Position numbers and translations under genes: made by a program. A stretch of DNA of 64,000 bases from G965267425 sp965267425 (lineage in GTDB: Bacteria; Bacteroidota; Bacteroidia; Flavobacteriales_E; Vicingaceae). Below the pieces are notes generated by a model. That model did no database searches and was not told the origin of the DNA. It worked only from the letters and a program-made list of their open reading frames with translations. Positions within the stretch are counted from its first letter, which is position 1. The number at the start of each line of letters is the position of its first letter. The DNA lies in NCBI GenBank assembly GCA_965267425.1, contig OZ253959.1, forward strand, positions 558,001-622,000. Reading direction: 5' to 3'. This document shows positions 24,439 to 33,270 of the stretch, piece by piece.

Positions 24439-25033
24439 ACTTGATAAGTTCCTTTATCGACAAATAGGTATTGGAAAGTATATCATTGAGTTTATCCGAA
24501 TTTACCCAGGATACTTCTGTGATTCCTTCAGACGCATCACCTTTTAAATCACCATTGTGTGAAGAGGACATTTCAAACCAAGAAGTATGTTTAAGCACTT
24601 GGTCATTGTCTTGAGAAAAAATATGATACGAACTATTGAGAGGTTTAGAGATGGCCACATTATCTATTCCGCATTCTTCCTGGACTTCTCTTATGGCAGC
24701 ATCTTCAGTTGATTCACCTGAATCAATTTTGCCTTTAGGTAAATCCCATGTACCATTTTTAAGTACAAACAAAATATCGCCACTATCATTCTTAACCACA
24801 CCTCCAGCTGCTTCAATATTGGTGAACATCCCACAAAAAGAATCCCACAATGCTTGAAGATCATCGGCAATAATGACAAGATTTTCAAGTTGCTCATTGA
24901 TCACCAGATTAACTGATAATTTCATGGCTTCTTCAGACTCAAATTTGATAAACAACGTATCAAACTGGGATGAATAGTCAACATGATTATCGGTTAGGAT
25001 GATTGCCTTGTCGTTAATGAAAACTTTATACAT
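24428..25033 (-). CDS. Nudix hydrolase
   Basis: 201 residues from ATG 25033 (MYKVFINDKAIIL, the usual start of this Bacteroidota group). A family-specific N-terminal domain of about 65 residues is followed by a Nudix domain with a perfect box GKIDSGESTEDAAIREVQEECGI, whose REVQEE glutamates bind the metal. The substrate, a nucleoside diphosphate linked to another group, cannot be told from sequence. Its start codon lies only 7 bp from the divergent pyrE start, and the -7 box of pyrE overlaps it, so transcription of the two genes must interfere or be coordinated. Confidence 0.92.
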   Translation of the reverse strand: MYKVFINDKAIILTDNHVDYSSQFDTLFIKFESEEAMKLSVNLVINEQLENLVIIADDLQALWDSFCGMFTNIEAAGGVVKNDSGDILFVLKNGTWDLPKGKIDSGESTEDAAIREVQEECGIDNVAISKPLNSSYHIFSQDNDQVLKHTSWFEMSSSHNGDLKGDASEGITEVSWVNSDKLNDILSNTYLSIKELIKSIA

Positions 25034-25036
25034 TTG
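25007..25036 (+). promoter_or_regulatory. Promoter of pyrE, overlapping the Nudix start codon
   Basis: CTTG at 25007-25010, 18 nt, TACATTTG at 25029-25036. The CAT inside the box is the Nudix ATG on the other strand. The box ends 4 bp before the pyrE ATG, so transcription would begin at or just inside that codon. Confidence 0.6.
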
Positions 25037-25040
25037 CCCA

Positions 25041-25685
25041 ATGATTGTTAACAAAGCTATTGCAAGAAAAACGGCAGATTATTTGCTGCAAATCAATGCG
25101 ATTAACTTGCAACCGGCCAATCCATTTACCTGGGCTTCTGGTCTTAAATCCCCGATTTATTGCGATAATAGAAAAATTCTTTCGTTCCCTAAGGTAAGAA
25201 AATTTGTAAAAAATCAAATTGTTTCCATCATTAATGAAAATTATAAGGACATTGACATGATTGCGGGTGTGGCTACTGGGGGTATTGCATTGGGAGCCAT
25301 GATTGCTGAGGAACTTGATCTTCCTTTTGTTTATATCAGATCATCGAGCAAAAAACATGGAATGCAAAACAAAGTTGAGGGTGATATAAATCAAGGAAAT
25401 AAAGTTTTGGTATTCGAAGATTTAGTATCAACTGGAATGAGCAGTCTTGATGCTGTAGAATGTGTAAGAGCTACAGGTAAAGATGTACAGGGTATGATAG
25501 CTATCTTTTCATATGCGTTTGATACCACTGTTGAACGATTTAAGAATGAAGATTGCAAATTGATTACCCTCAGTGATTATCCATCTTTGTTATCATCTTT
25601 AAATGAAAGTGGAAAATTGCAGGAGCAGGAAATGACTCATTTACTCAATTGGAGAAATGATCCTGAAAATTGGGATAAATCATGA
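25041..25685 (+). CDS. pyrE: Orotate phosphoribosyltransferase
   Basis: 214 residues. It joins orotate to PRPP to give OMP in pyrimidine synthesis. Recognised from INLQPANPFTWASGLKSPIYCDNRK, IAGVATGGIALGAMIAEEL, the catalytic-loop YIRSSSKKHG and the PRPP-binding VLVFEDLVSTGMSS. The start MIVNKAIARKTADYLL fits the family; earlier starts would run through the Nudix start codon and the promoter. The mRNA is probably leaderless. It overlaps the SRPBCC gene by the 4-bp ATGA junction. Confidence 0.96.
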   Translation: MIVNKAIARKTADYLLQINAINLQPANPFTWASGLKSPIYCDNRKILSFPKVRKFVKNQIVSIINENYKDIDMIAGVATGGIALGAMIAEELDLPFVYIRSSSKKHGMQNKVEGDINQGNKVLVFEDLVSTGMSSLDAVECVRATGKDVQGMIAIFSYAFDTTVERFKNEDCKLITLSDYPSLLSSLNESGKLQEQEMTHLLNWRNDPENWDKS

Positions 25686-26080
25686 AAATCACTTCAGAAA
25701 CAGTTTCGGTAAATTCTACACAAGAGAAAGTTTATTCATTCCTTGCCGATTTCAATAATTTTGAAAAATTATTTCCCGAAGATCGAGTTGAAAATGTTAG
25801 GTGTACGGACGATACTTGTTCTTTTAGAATCAAAGGTTTGGCGGAAATAAACATGAAAATTTCAGCACGCACACCATCTTCACTTATTGAAATTGTATCA
25901 TTTGAAAAAAACCCTTTCCCTTTTGGTTTGGAAGTTCATGTGGCTGAAAATCAAGGTTCTGCACACGTTCATATGAAATTCAATGGAGAAGTAAATGCCA
26001 TGATGAAGATGATGATTGAAAAACCGCTGACCAATTTCTTTAATATGCTTGTTCAGCATCTTCCGAAATTAGACTGGTAA
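25682..26080 (+). CDS. SRPBCC (START-like) family protein
   Basis: 132 residues, one START/Bet v1-like domain: an N-terminal strand ITSETVSVNSTQEKVYSFLADFNNFEKLFP, central strands and a long C-terminal helix (MMKMMIEKPLTNFFNMLVQHL). These proteins bind hydrophobic ligands in a deep cavity; the ligand is not known for this Bacteroidota branch. It is tied to pyrE by an ATGA overlap, an order kept in many Flavobacteriia. Its last 41 bp overlap the 3' end of the convergent birA gene, a longer antisense overlap than elsewhere in this window. Confidence 0.85.
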   Translation: MKITSETVSVNSTQEKVYSFLADFNNFEKLFPEDRVENVRCTDDTCSFRIKGLAEINMKISARTPSSLIEIVSFEKNPFPFGLEVHVAENQGSAHVHMKFNGEVNAMMKMMIEKPLTNFFNMLVQHLPKLDW

Positions 26081-26822
26081 AACGAATTTCTTTAGGACTA
26101 AAATATTTCCGGTTACCATTTTTTACTTCGACAATTAAATCACCCATTTGGCTGATTCCCGAAATTTTTCCATCAAAGAATCCATTCATGTCCTGAAACT
26201 TTCTGAATTCCTTGTATCCATACAAATGTTCAAGGTAATAGGATAATAATTCCTTGGTCTGATTTTGTTTAAGCTGTGAATACATTCGGTCAATTTGACC
26301 AGTTAGAGAGTGCAAAATATCCTCTATGACATATAGATGGTTGTTTTCCAAATAAAGTGATGTGGCCGGTATAGAGAAATGCGGAAAATTCTGTTGATTT
26401 ACATTGATTCCTATGCCCAAAACAGAACCTTGAATCCGATCATTTTTTAAGGTGTTCTCAACCAAAATCCCACATACCTTTCTGTCATTTATCAAAATGT
26501 CATTCGGCCATTTGATTTTGGCATTCAACTTAAAATCTTCGGATAATACCTTGCATACAGCTGCACATAGCATTATGTTTAGAAAAAACCCTCGATTGGT
26601 TAGCAGAAAGGAAGGAAACAGTGCGAAACTCAAAATAAGATTTTTTTGAGCTTCACTCATCCAGGAATTTCCATGCGCCCCTTTGCCTTTTTTCTGCTCA
26701 GAAGCAACAATAATCGTTCCCTCCTTGCACAATTCAAGGTGTACAAGCTCTTTTAAATAATCATTGGTAGAATCTACCGAAGAAAGTCGAATGATGTTCC
26801 CATCAAGATCAAACAATGACAT
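26040..26822 (-). CDS. birA: Biotin--[acetyl-CoA-carboxylase] ligase
   Basis: 260 residues. It makes biotinyl-AMP and transfers biotin to the carrier lysine of acetyl-CoA carboxylase and similar proteins. Motifs: STNDYLKEL, a variant of the biotin/ATP loop (KKGKGAHGNSW in place of GRGRxGRxW, with Lys and Asn for two Arg), KWPNDILINDRKVCGILVE with the catalytic lysine near 104, and GIGINVNQ. It lacks the N-terminal winged helix of E. coli BirA, so it does not repress the biotin operon. The gene lies between pyrE-SRPBCC and rsfS, and is divergent from rsfS. Confidence 0.93.
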   Translation of the reverse strand: MSLFDLDGNIIRLSSVDSTNDYLKELVHLELCKEGTIIVASEQKKGKGAHGNSWMSEAQKNLILSFALFPSFLLTNRGFFLNIMLCAAVCKVLSEDFKLNAKIKWPNDILINDRKVCGILVENTLKNDRIQGSVLGIGINVNQQNFPHFSIPATSLYLENNHLYVIEDILHSLTGQIDRMYSQLKQNQTKELLSYYLEHLYGYKEFRKFQDMNGFFDGKISGISQMGDLIVEVKNGNRKYFSPKEIRFTSLISEDAEQAY

Positions 26823-26860
26823 CCCATCGAAATTAACGTCCTAAATAACTTGAAATTATT

Positions 26861-26868
26861 TACTTTTG
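26861..26868 (+). promoter_or_regulatory. -7 box in front of rsfS
   Basis: TACTTTTG, full match to TAnnTTTG, 18 bp before the rsfS ATG. No -33 element at a normal distance. Confidence 0.35.
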
Positions 26869-26886
26869 CAACTCATTTAACAATGC

Positions 26887-27240
26887 ATGGCTAAACAGCA
26901 GGATTCCGTGTCTTCCAAGGAATTGGTCAACGTAATTCAGGAGAGTATTTTAGAAAAGAAAGGTGAAGATGTTGTCCTGTTGGATATCGGTAAAGTTTCT
27001 TCTTCTTTTTGCAATTACTTTGTGATTTGCCATGGCAACTCAGATACCCAGGTGAATGCCATTGCTGATGAGATTGAACTTCAGGTGAAGAAACAATGCA
27101 ATGAAAAGCCGCATCACATTGAAGGTAGGGGGAATGCACAATGGGTGATATTAGACTATGTGGATGTGATAATTCACATCTTTTTAAAAGATTATAGATC
27201 GTATTACGACTTAGAAAGTCTGTGGGGAGATGCGAGTTGA
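26887..27240 (+). CDS. rsfS: Ribosome silencing factor
   Basis: 117 residues of the Iojap/RsfS family. It binds ribosomal protein L14 and blocks subunit joining when nutrients are low. Conserved stretches are VVLLDIGKVSSSFCNYFVICHGNSDTQVNAIADEI, EGRGNAQWVILDYVDVIIHIF and FYDLESLW-like YYDLESLWGDA. It is first in the rsfS-ftsH-cdsA-psd series, with ftsH 33 bp downstream behind its own TAAATTTG box (27251-27258). Confidence 0.95.
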   Translation: MAKQQDSVSSKELVNVIQESILEKKGEDVVLLDIGKVSSSFCNYFVICHGNSDTQVNAIADEIELQVKKQCNEKPHHIEGRGNAQWVILDYVDVIIHIFLKDYRSYYDLESLWGDAS

Positions 27241-27273
27241 ATAAAAAGGGTAAATTTGATTCTTAATTAGATC

Positions 27274-29373
27274 ATGAGCGAAAATAGAACAAATAGTAAG
27301 GGTTCCGGGGAGCAAAAAAATAGGCCATCAGGCAATGGTAAAAAGCCCAATAAAAAACCATTTAATTTTTATTGGATTTACGCCATCATTGTTGCCTTGA
27401 TTTTGGGAAGTAGCTTGTTCAATTTCCAAGGAACGGAAAAAATTACGTGGGGTGAGTTTGTAAACGACATGTTGAAACCAGGAGATGTTTCAAAAGTTGT
27501 TGTGGTAAGCAATGAACTAATAGCTGAAGTTTATATCAAAAAGGACAAACTGAGTAAACAACGGTATGAGTCCTTGAGCAAACGCTCATTTGGCAATTTA
27601 TCGGCCAATGCACCTCATTTTCACATCAAAATTGGTTCAATTGAACAGTTTAGAGATGATTTGGCTGAAATTCAAAAAACACTTCCTGTTGAAGATCAAA
27701 TTATTCCAGAATACGATACCAGAAAAAATTGGGGTACAGAATTGTTGAGTTGGTTTCTACCCATTCTCATCATGATTGGTATTTGGTTGTTCATAATGAG
27801 AAGAATGACAGGAGGAGGAGCAGGTTCTCAAATCTTCAATATTGGTAAATCAAAAGCCACATTGTTTGATAAGGAAAGAAGCGTAAATGTTACGTTTAAG
27901 GATGTTGCGGGATTAGAAGAGGCAAAAGTTGAAATTCAGGAAATTGTGGATTTTCTAAAAAACCCTAAGCAGTATACAGCATTGGGAGCTAAGATTCCAA
28001 AGGGTGCCATGCTTGTTGGCCCTCCGGGAACGGGAAAAACCCTATTAGCTAAAGCAGTTGCTGGAGAAGCTCAGGTTCCGTTTTTCTCACTATCGGGTTC
28101 AGACTTCGTGGAAATGTTTGTTGGTGTTGGTGCTTCCAGAGTGAGGGATTTATTTAAACAAGCCAAAGAAAAAGCTCCGGCCATCATTTTTATTGATGAA
28201 ATTGATGCCATTGGAAGGGCAAGAGGTAGAGGAATTGCTCAAGGAGCGAATGATGAGCGTGAGAACACGTTAAACCAATTGCTTACTGAAATGGACGGCT
28301 TTGGCACCAATAGTGGCGTGATTATACTTGCTGCCACCAACCGTGCTGATATTTTGGACAGAGCGCTTATTCGCGCAGGTAGATTCGACAGACAAATACA
28401 TGTTGATCTTCCTGATCTCATTGAAAGAAAGGAGATTTTCAATGTTCACATGAAGCCTCTTAAATTGACAAAAGAAGTAGATGCGGATTTCTTGGCAAGA
28501 CAAACTCCCGGATTTTCAGGAGCAGACATAGCAAATGTATGTAACGAAGCAGCGCTGATAGCAGCAAGAAAGAAAAGAAAAAAAGTTACGCCACAGGATT
28601 TTATCGATGCCGTTGATAGAATTGTTGGAGGTTTAGAGAAAAAGAATAAACTTATAACTCCTGAAGAAAAGAAAGTAATTGCTTTCCATGAAGCCGGACA
28701 TGCTTCTGTGAGTTGGTTAGTTGAATTTGCCAACCCATTGGTTAAAGTTACCATTGTTCCAAGGGGAAAATCACTTGGTGCCGCCTGGTATTTGCCAGAA
28801 GAACGTCAGATAACCACACGTGACCAATTGATGGATGAAATGTGTGCAGCATTAGGAGGTAGAGCAGCGGAGGAAATCATATTTGGTAAAATTTCGACTG
28901 GAGCATTGTCTGACTTGGAGAAAATTACCAAGCAGGCCTATGCTATGATTACCATCTACGGCCTCAATGAAAAACTTGGTCATGTCAGTTATTACGATTC
29001 TACTGGACAATCGGACTATAGCTTTTCAAAGCCCTACAGTGAGGAAACGGCAAAGTTGATTGATGCTGAAGTTAAGGCAATGATTGACAGTGCATATGAA
29101 AGAACAAAGAAATTACTTGTCAAACACAAAAAAGAATTGACCAATTTGGCGGACTTGTTGCTGGAGAAGGAGGTGATTTTTAAAGACGATCTGGAGAAAA
29201 TATTTGGCAAACGAAAATTTGCAGAAAGAGGTCAGGAAGTGTTAGATTCGAATATTAATAAGGAGATACTAAAAGATGATAAGGCCAAACCTTCTACCAA
29301 CGGAAAGGCTGTAAAAGATTCTCCAGATAAAACAGACAAGGATATTTCTCCGGAATCAGCGGATAAATCCTGA
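27274..29373 (+). CDS. ftsH: ATP-dependent zinc metalloprotease FtsH
   Basis: 699 residues, an inner-membrane hexameric AAA+ protease that degrades misfolded membrane proteins and regulatory substrates. Two membrane spans (about 32-48 and 158-175) enclose a periplasmic domain. The AAA module has Walker A GPPGTGKT at 249-256, Walker B IIFIDEID at 304-311 and the arginine fingers in RPGRFDRQ-like IRAGRFDRQ; the zinc site HEAGH is at 472-476. The C-terminal 50 residues are charged and disordered. The N-terminus has a basic, asparagine-rich extension before the first span, usual in this phylum. cdsA starts 25 bp downstream. Confidence 0.97.
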   Translation: MSENRTNSKGSGEQKNRPSGNGKKPNKKPFNFYWIYAIIVALILGSSLFNFQGTEKITWGEFVNDMLKPGDVSKVVVVSNELIAEVYIKKDKLSKQRYESLSKRSFGNLSANAPHFHIKIGSIEQFRDDLAEIQKTLPVEDQIIPEYDTRKNWGTELLSWFLPILIMIGIWLFIMRRMTGGGAGSQIFNIGKSKATLFDKERSVNVTFKDVAGLEEAKVEIQEIVDFLKNPKQYTALGAKIPKGAMLVGPPGTGKTLLAKAVAGEAQVPFFSLSGSDFVEMFVGVGASRVRDLFKQAKEKAPAIIFIDEIDAIGRARGRGIAQGANDERENTLNQLLTEMDGFGTNSGVIILAATNRADILDRALIRAGRFDRQIHVDLPDLIERKEIFNVHMKPLKLTKEVDADFLARQTPGFSGADIANVCNEAALIAARKKRKKVTPQDFIDAVDRIVGGLEKKNKLITPEEKKVIAFHEAGHASVSWLVEFANPLVKVTIVPRGKSLGAAWYLPEERQITTRDQLMDEMCAALGGRAAEEIIFGKISTGALSDLEKITKQAYAMITIYGLNEKLGHVSYYDSTGQSDYSFSKPYSEETAKLIDAEVKAMIDSAYERTKKLLVKHKKELTNLADLLLEKEVIFKDDLEKIFGKRKFAERGQEVLDSNINKEILKDDKAKPSTNGKAVKDSPDKTDKDISPESADKS

Positions 29374-29398
29374 AGAATCTAATTCGAAGAAAGCTTTT

Positions 29399-30226
29399 AT
29401 GGATAAAAAGCTCCTTATTCGCACATTAACCGGAATTGTTTTCATTTTGGCTACACTGTTTTCAGTGTATTTTGGACCTTATTCCCTGGCTATATTTTTA
29501 TTAATCATTGTTGGACTTGGGTTAAACGAATACAATGGGCTACTGAAGAAAATGAAACATGCCTACATCAAGTCTTCAGTTTATTTTGGTTCCGTCATTT
29601 TCTTGCTTTTAATTCTCATTAAAAATGATCTGGTAAATGAACGGTTCATCTGGTTGGTACTTATCGTATTGCTTTTTTTGATAAACGTTATTCTATTACG
29701 AAGAAGACATAAGCCCCTTGTTCGCCTTTCCAGTTCTGTTTTCGGAATACTTTATTTAGTCATTCCATTTTATTGTCTTTATTCCATTGCTTATTTTGAT
29801 GGTGAGACCTTTTTGCTCGTCTACGATGGTTTTTTTGCAATTGCCTTTTTTACACTGATGTGGAGCAATGATACGGGAGCCTACCTGGTTGGAAAATCTA
29901 TAGGTAAAACAAAACTTATCCCCAAGGTATCTCCAAAAAAAACAGTTGAAGGTACCGTAGGTGGATTCATTTTTACAGTGGTTGCCGCCTTGCTTATTTA
30001 TTATTACTCAAATACCTTTCATTGGATTGATTGGTTGAGCATTGGTTTTTTGATTTCAGTATTTGGAACCTTAGGAGATCTATTGGAATCTTTATTTAAA
30101 AGGTCTGCAGGAGTGAAGGACTCTAGCAATTTATTACCTGGCCATGGCGGTATTCTCGATCGATTTGACAGTGCCCTTATAGCAGCTCCTGTTGTGTTCG
30201 CTTACCTCAAGATTACAGCACTTTAA
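29399..30226 (+). CDS. cdsA: Phosphatidate cytidylyltransferase
   Basis: 275 residues with about eight membrane spans. It makes CDP-diacylglycerol from phosphatidate and CTP, the branch point of phospholipid synthesis. The C-terminal signature SLFKRSAGVKDSSNLLPGHGG followed by ILDRFDS is intact. It sits between ftsH and psd; psd uses its product after serine transfer, so the two genes act in one pathway. The gap to psd is 40 bp. Confidence 0.95.
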   Translation: MDKKLLIRTLTGIVFILATLFSVYFGPYSLAIFLLIIVGLGLNEYNGLLKKMKHAYIKSSVYFGSVIFLLLILIKNDLVNERFIWLVLIVLLFLINVILLRRRHKPLVRLSSSVFGILYLVIPFYCLYSIAYFDGETFLLVYDGFFAIAFFTLMWSNDTGAYLVGKSIGKTKLIPKVSPKKTVEGTVGGFIFTVVAALLIYYYSNTFHWIDWLSIGFLISVFGTLGDLLESLFKRSAGVKDSSNLLPGHGGILDRFDSALIAAPVVFAYLKITAL

Positions 30227-30249
30227 CTTTTGAAGCTTCTTTTAATTTT

Positions 30250-30257
30250 TAAATTTG
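30250..30257 (+). promoter_or_regulatory. -7 box in front of psd
   Basis: TAAATTTG, 9 bp before the psd ATG. Its last bases form the TTG that would otherwise look like an upstream start. Confidence 0.4.
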
Positions 30258-30266
30258 CCGTGGATA

Positions 30267-30920
30267 ATGAAAATTCACAAGGAAGGCTATAAGATAATTC
30301 TGATTTCAAGCATCATTTGGATAGCTACGAATGCGTTGTGTTATTCATTTGAATTGAATAATATCATTTTCTGGAGTTGGTTGATATTGTCTTCAGGAAC
30401 TTATGCTTGGGTGATATCCTTTTTCCGATCTCCTCAGCGAAAGTTAACAATCCAGGATAATACAATACTGTGCCCAGCAGACGGAAAACTGGTGGTAAAT
30501 GAATTGGTGGAAAATACAGAGTATCACAATCAAAAATTCAGGCAATTGTCTGTGTTTATGTCTCCCTTTAATGTTCATGTAAATAGATACCCCATTGCCG
30601 GAAAAATTGAATACGTGAAATACCATGCGGGTTCTTATTTAGTAGCCTGGCACCCTAAATCTTCTACTGAAAATGAGCGCACCACAGTTGCCATGAAAAC
30701 AAAAGACGGCCAACCAATTTTATACAGACAGATTGCAGGAGCCATGGCCAGGAGAATAGTGAATTATGCAAAAGAAGGATTGAATGTTTCTCAAGGCGAA
30801 GAATGTGGATTCATAAAGTTTGGTTCGCGTGTAGATATTTTAATTCCACCTGACATGGAAGTAAAGGTGAAGTTGGGTCAGACGGTAAAGGGTGGAGTTG
30901 ATGTACTGGCTCAATGGTAG
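30267..30920 (+). CDS. psd: Phosphatidylserine decarboxylase (short, PSD-A type)
   Basis: 217 residues. It converts phosphatidylserine to phosphatidylethanolamine. Two N-terminal membrane spans precede the catalytic part: CPADGKLV, FMSPFNVHVNRYP, and GFIKFGSRVD, where cleavage between G186 and S187 produces the pyruvoyl group. The FGSR motif in place of LGST is normal for the short PSD-A group. I start at ATG 30267 since the TTG 12 bp upstream is part of a -7 box. Its stop abuts the stop of the next, convergent gene. Confidence 0.94.
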   Translation: MKIHKEGYKIILISSIIWIATNALCYSFELNNIIFWSWLILSSGTYAWVISFFRSPQRKLTIQDNTILCPADGKLVVNELVENTEYHNQKFRQLSVFMSPFNVHVNRYPIAGKIEYVKYHAGSYLVAWHPKSSTENERTTVAMKTKDGQPILYRQIAGAMARRIVNYAKEGLNVSQGEECGFIKFGSRVDILIPPDMEVKVKLGQTVKGGVDVLAQW

Positions 30921-31352
30921 TTAGAGAATAAACTGTGACGCTAGTGTAAGCGTGACAGACCAAAAAAGTACAGCAAGAATTAAAATTGGCAAGGTGCGTT
31001 TTTGAGTGTTGAAGAATCGTGCTGCTATGACAGAACCTAATGGAATTGAAAGCAATACAGGAGTAATCAATGCCAATCCATATAACCCCCACTTACCTTT
31101 TACTTTCACAATCATTTTGTTTTTTCTTGAAAACGTTTTTTGTTGACGATTTTTTCTAAATTTTCGAGCGAATCTGTCATATTGATTAAATATGAATTCT
31201 CCGAAATAATAAAACACCACGATGCCCAATATTCCACCAGATGATGTGATCATCAAAGTTTCTAGTGTGTTATATCCACTTGAAATAGTTATTCCAGGTG
31301 CAAAAAAAAACTTGGTGGCGCTTATTGAAAGTAAAAATAGAATTTCGACCAT
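30921..31352 (-). CDS. Small multidrug export-like membrane protein
   Basis: 143 residues with three or four membrane spans. KGKWGLYGLALITPVLLSIPLGSVIAARFF resembles the conserved core of the Sm_multidrug_ex (PF06695) family, in which a similar WGL-x-L-TP-x-LLSIP segment occurs. The family name comes from an old, weakly supported link to drug export, so transport is not certain. A basic loop (ARKFRKNRQQKTFSRKNK) separates the two halves. It lies 54 bp downstream of radC on the same strand and may share its transcript. Confidence 0.7.
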   Translation of the reverse strand: MVEILFLLSISATKFFFAPGITISSGYNTLETLMITSSGGILGIVVFYYFGEFIFNQYDRFARKFRKNRQQKTFSRKNKMIVKVKGKWGLYGLALITPVLLSIPLGSVIAARFFNTQKRTLPILILAVLFWSVTLTLASQFIL

Positions 31353-31406
31353 ATCCTAGTTTGGAAACAACTAGTGGCAAAGTTAATCAATCCAATCTTT
31401 GATGGG

Positions 31407-32093
31407 TCAAAACACGTCTTTCATACCATTGTCTGCAAAACTGAAATATCCTTTGTTTGATATGATCAGATGATCCACCACAGCTATATCCAATAACTTG
31501 GCTGAAGAACTTATTTTTTGAGTGACCATTATGTCTTCTTTGCTGGGTTTAAGACTGCCGGATGGATGATTATGCACCAATATGATTGAGCTGGCAAGAT
31601 AATTAACAGCGTGCATAAAAATGACTTTTTGATCAACAACCGTTCCGGCAATTCCACCAATACTTATTCGAATTTGGTGTAATACTTTGCTTGCTCGATT
31701 GAGTAAAATGATCCAAAATTCTTCCTGGACCAAATGTTCCAGTTTTTTTCGGATAAGTGCATAAGCATCTTTACTGCAGACAACACTAATGAGGTCATCT
31801 TCTTCTTTTAGCATTTGACGTTTTCCAAATTCCAGGGCAGCCTTTATTCTCACTGCTTTGACTGTACCAATACCTTTGAATTTCTGAAAATCCTCTAGAC
31901 TAAGTGCATTCAGTTTTTTAAAATCATTTGAGCAGGAGTGAAAGATGCGTTGTGATACGAGCAAGGCATTAAAGTCTGGGGTGCCAGATCCAATGATGAT
32001 AGCTAAGAGTTCACTTTCTGAAAGGTTTTCAGCACCAATATCAACGAGTTTCTCACGTGGCCGATCCCGTATGGCCAATTCTTTTAATAACAT
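31407..32093 (-). CDS. radC: RadC-family JAB/MPN-domain protein
   Basis: 228 residues. An N-terminal helix-hairpin-helix part (ENLSESELLAIIIGSGT, FQKFKGIGTVKAVRIKAALEFG) is followed by the JAB-like metal domain with HNHPSGSLKPSKED, the zinc-binding HxHP-x-D pattern. Despite the name, a repair function for RadC is not proven. The gene lies just after the rpsT terminator, so it needs its own promoter or read-through. Confidence 0.93.
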   Translation of the reverse strand: MLLKELAIRDRPREKLVDIGAENLSESELLAIIIGSGTPDFNALLVSQRIFHSCSNDFKKLNALSLEDFQKFKGIGTVKAVRIKAALEFGKRQMLKEEDDLISVVCSKDAYALIRKKLEHLVQEEFWIILLNRASKVLHQIRISIGGIAGTVVDQKVIFMHAVNYLASSIILVHNHPSGSLKPSKEDIMVTQKISSSAKLLDIAVVDHLIISNKGYFSFADNGMKDVF

Positions 32094-32099
32094 ATTCCC

Positions 32100-32133
32100 A
32101 AAAAAAAAGCCCTCCGAAGTTACGAAGGGCTTT
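32100..32133 (-). terminator. Intrinsic terminator of rpsT
   Basis: Minus strand: AAAGCCCTTCG and CGGAGGGCTTT form an 11-bp stem with one G-U pair and a 6-nt loop, followed by nine U in total. It lies between rpsT and radC. Confidence 0.88.
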
Positions 32134-32154
32134 CTGGGTTTTTATATTTTCAAA

Positions 32155-32406
32155 TCACTTTTGACCAGCATGTCGACTCACCTGTGATTTCAAGTTAGCC
32201 GCCTTATTTGCATGAATAATATTTCTTTTCGCCAACTTATCAATCATTGAAGTTACCTTAGGTGCCATCTCACCAACTTTCTTCTTATCTCCTGTGGACA
32301 ACAATGTCTTTAAAGCTGATCTCATGGTCTTTGCGTAGTACTTGTTATGAATTCTACGCTTATTAGACTGCTTTATTCTTTTTATTGCGGACTGATGATT
32401 TGCCAT
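32155..32406 (-). CDS. rpsT: 30S ribosomal protein S20
   Basis: 83 residues, basic, all-helical. MANHQSAIKRIKQSNKRRIHN is the typical start and binds 16S rRNA early in assembly. Normal length. It has a strong terminator right after it, and 60 bp separate it from the M48 protease gene upstream, so it is probably a single transcript. Confidence 0.97.
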   Translation of the reverse strand: MANHQSAIKRIKQSNKRRIHNKYYAKTMRSALKTLLSTGDKKKVGEMAPKVTSMIDKLAKRNIIHANKAANLKSQVSRHAGQK

Positions 32407-32466
32407 TTTTTAAAGCTCAATTTTTTCGGACTGCAAATATATTATTTTTTTTCTGCCTTTTCCTAG

Positions 32467-33270
32467 TTAAGGCAAACTATTCTTAAAATCTTCATACCTA
32501 CTATCAAATGTGGAATTTCCATCGCACATCAATTCTTCCTTTTTCGCTTTTATATCATTCACCCGATCTGAAGGCTCAGGATGTGTACTTAAAAACGTTG
32601 CTCCGCCACCTCCACCGGCGTTCACAATTTTTTCAAAAAACGCAGATGCACCGTCTGCCTGGTAGGCTGTAGGGCACAAATAAATTACTGAAAATTCATC
32701 CGCTTCCGCCTCATTTTTTCTACTAAACTTTAAATTCCACAAACCCGCAACTACCTGCCCCAATACAGAAGAATCACCTAATAGCAAGTCAACAACCACG
32801 CCTTTTAAACTGGATGTGGTCAATTGATCCGTAGAATGTCGACGATCTGCATGAGCAATTTCGTGACCCAATACACCGGCAAATTCATGCTCAGTATCTA
32901 AGAATTTAATAATTCCCGTGTATACATAAATATACCCTCCGGGAGCAGCAAAGGCATTCAAAACATCATCATCATGAATGATTTTCACACTCCATTCAAA
33001 TCGATCTTCAAATCGAACCCTTCCTGTATTTAATATAGAATCTCTGATTCTTCTCAAATGTGCATAAGCCTCAGGATATTGCTGTTCATCGAGAATAGGG
33101 TATTCATCAGGATTGGATAAAATTTCCTGATCCAATTGTTTTCCAAGTTGGATATCATCATTTATTGAAAAGAAATTAATTGACGTATCCGGTGGAACAT
33201 CATCGTCTTTCTTGCAACCAGACCAAATAAACAATAGTATGGTCAACAAATAAATAGCATTAATCTTCAT
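32467..33270 (-). CDS. M48-family metalloprotease, lipoprotein
   Basis: 267 residues from ATG 33270. A signal sequence ending IWSGC suggests lipid anchoring at C19, although the -3 position is a tryptophan. The zinc motif HEIAH is at 136-140 and the third ligand is in NEAEADEFSV. HPEPSDRVNDIK near the end is also typical of M48B/BepA-like enzymes. Periplasmic relatives (BepA, LoiP) clear misfolded outer-membrane proteins; a similar envelope role is likely. It overlaps the preceding gene by 11 bp and is the last gene of the porX operon. A GTG 9 bp upstream is a less likely start. Confidence 0.9.
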   Translation of the reverse strand: MKINAIYLLTILLFIWSGCKKDDDVPPDTSINFFSINDDIQLGKQLDQEILSNPDEYPILDEQQYPEAYAHLRRIRDSILNTGRVRFEDRFEWSVKIIHDDDVLNAFAAPGGYIYVYTGIIKFLDTEHEFAGVLGHEIAHADRRHSTDQLTTSSLKGVVVDLLLGDSSVLGQVVAGLWNLKFSRKNEAEADEFSVIYLCPTAYQADGASAFFEKIVNAGGGGGATFLSTHPEPSDRVNDIKAKKEELMCDGNSTFDSRYEDFKNSLP

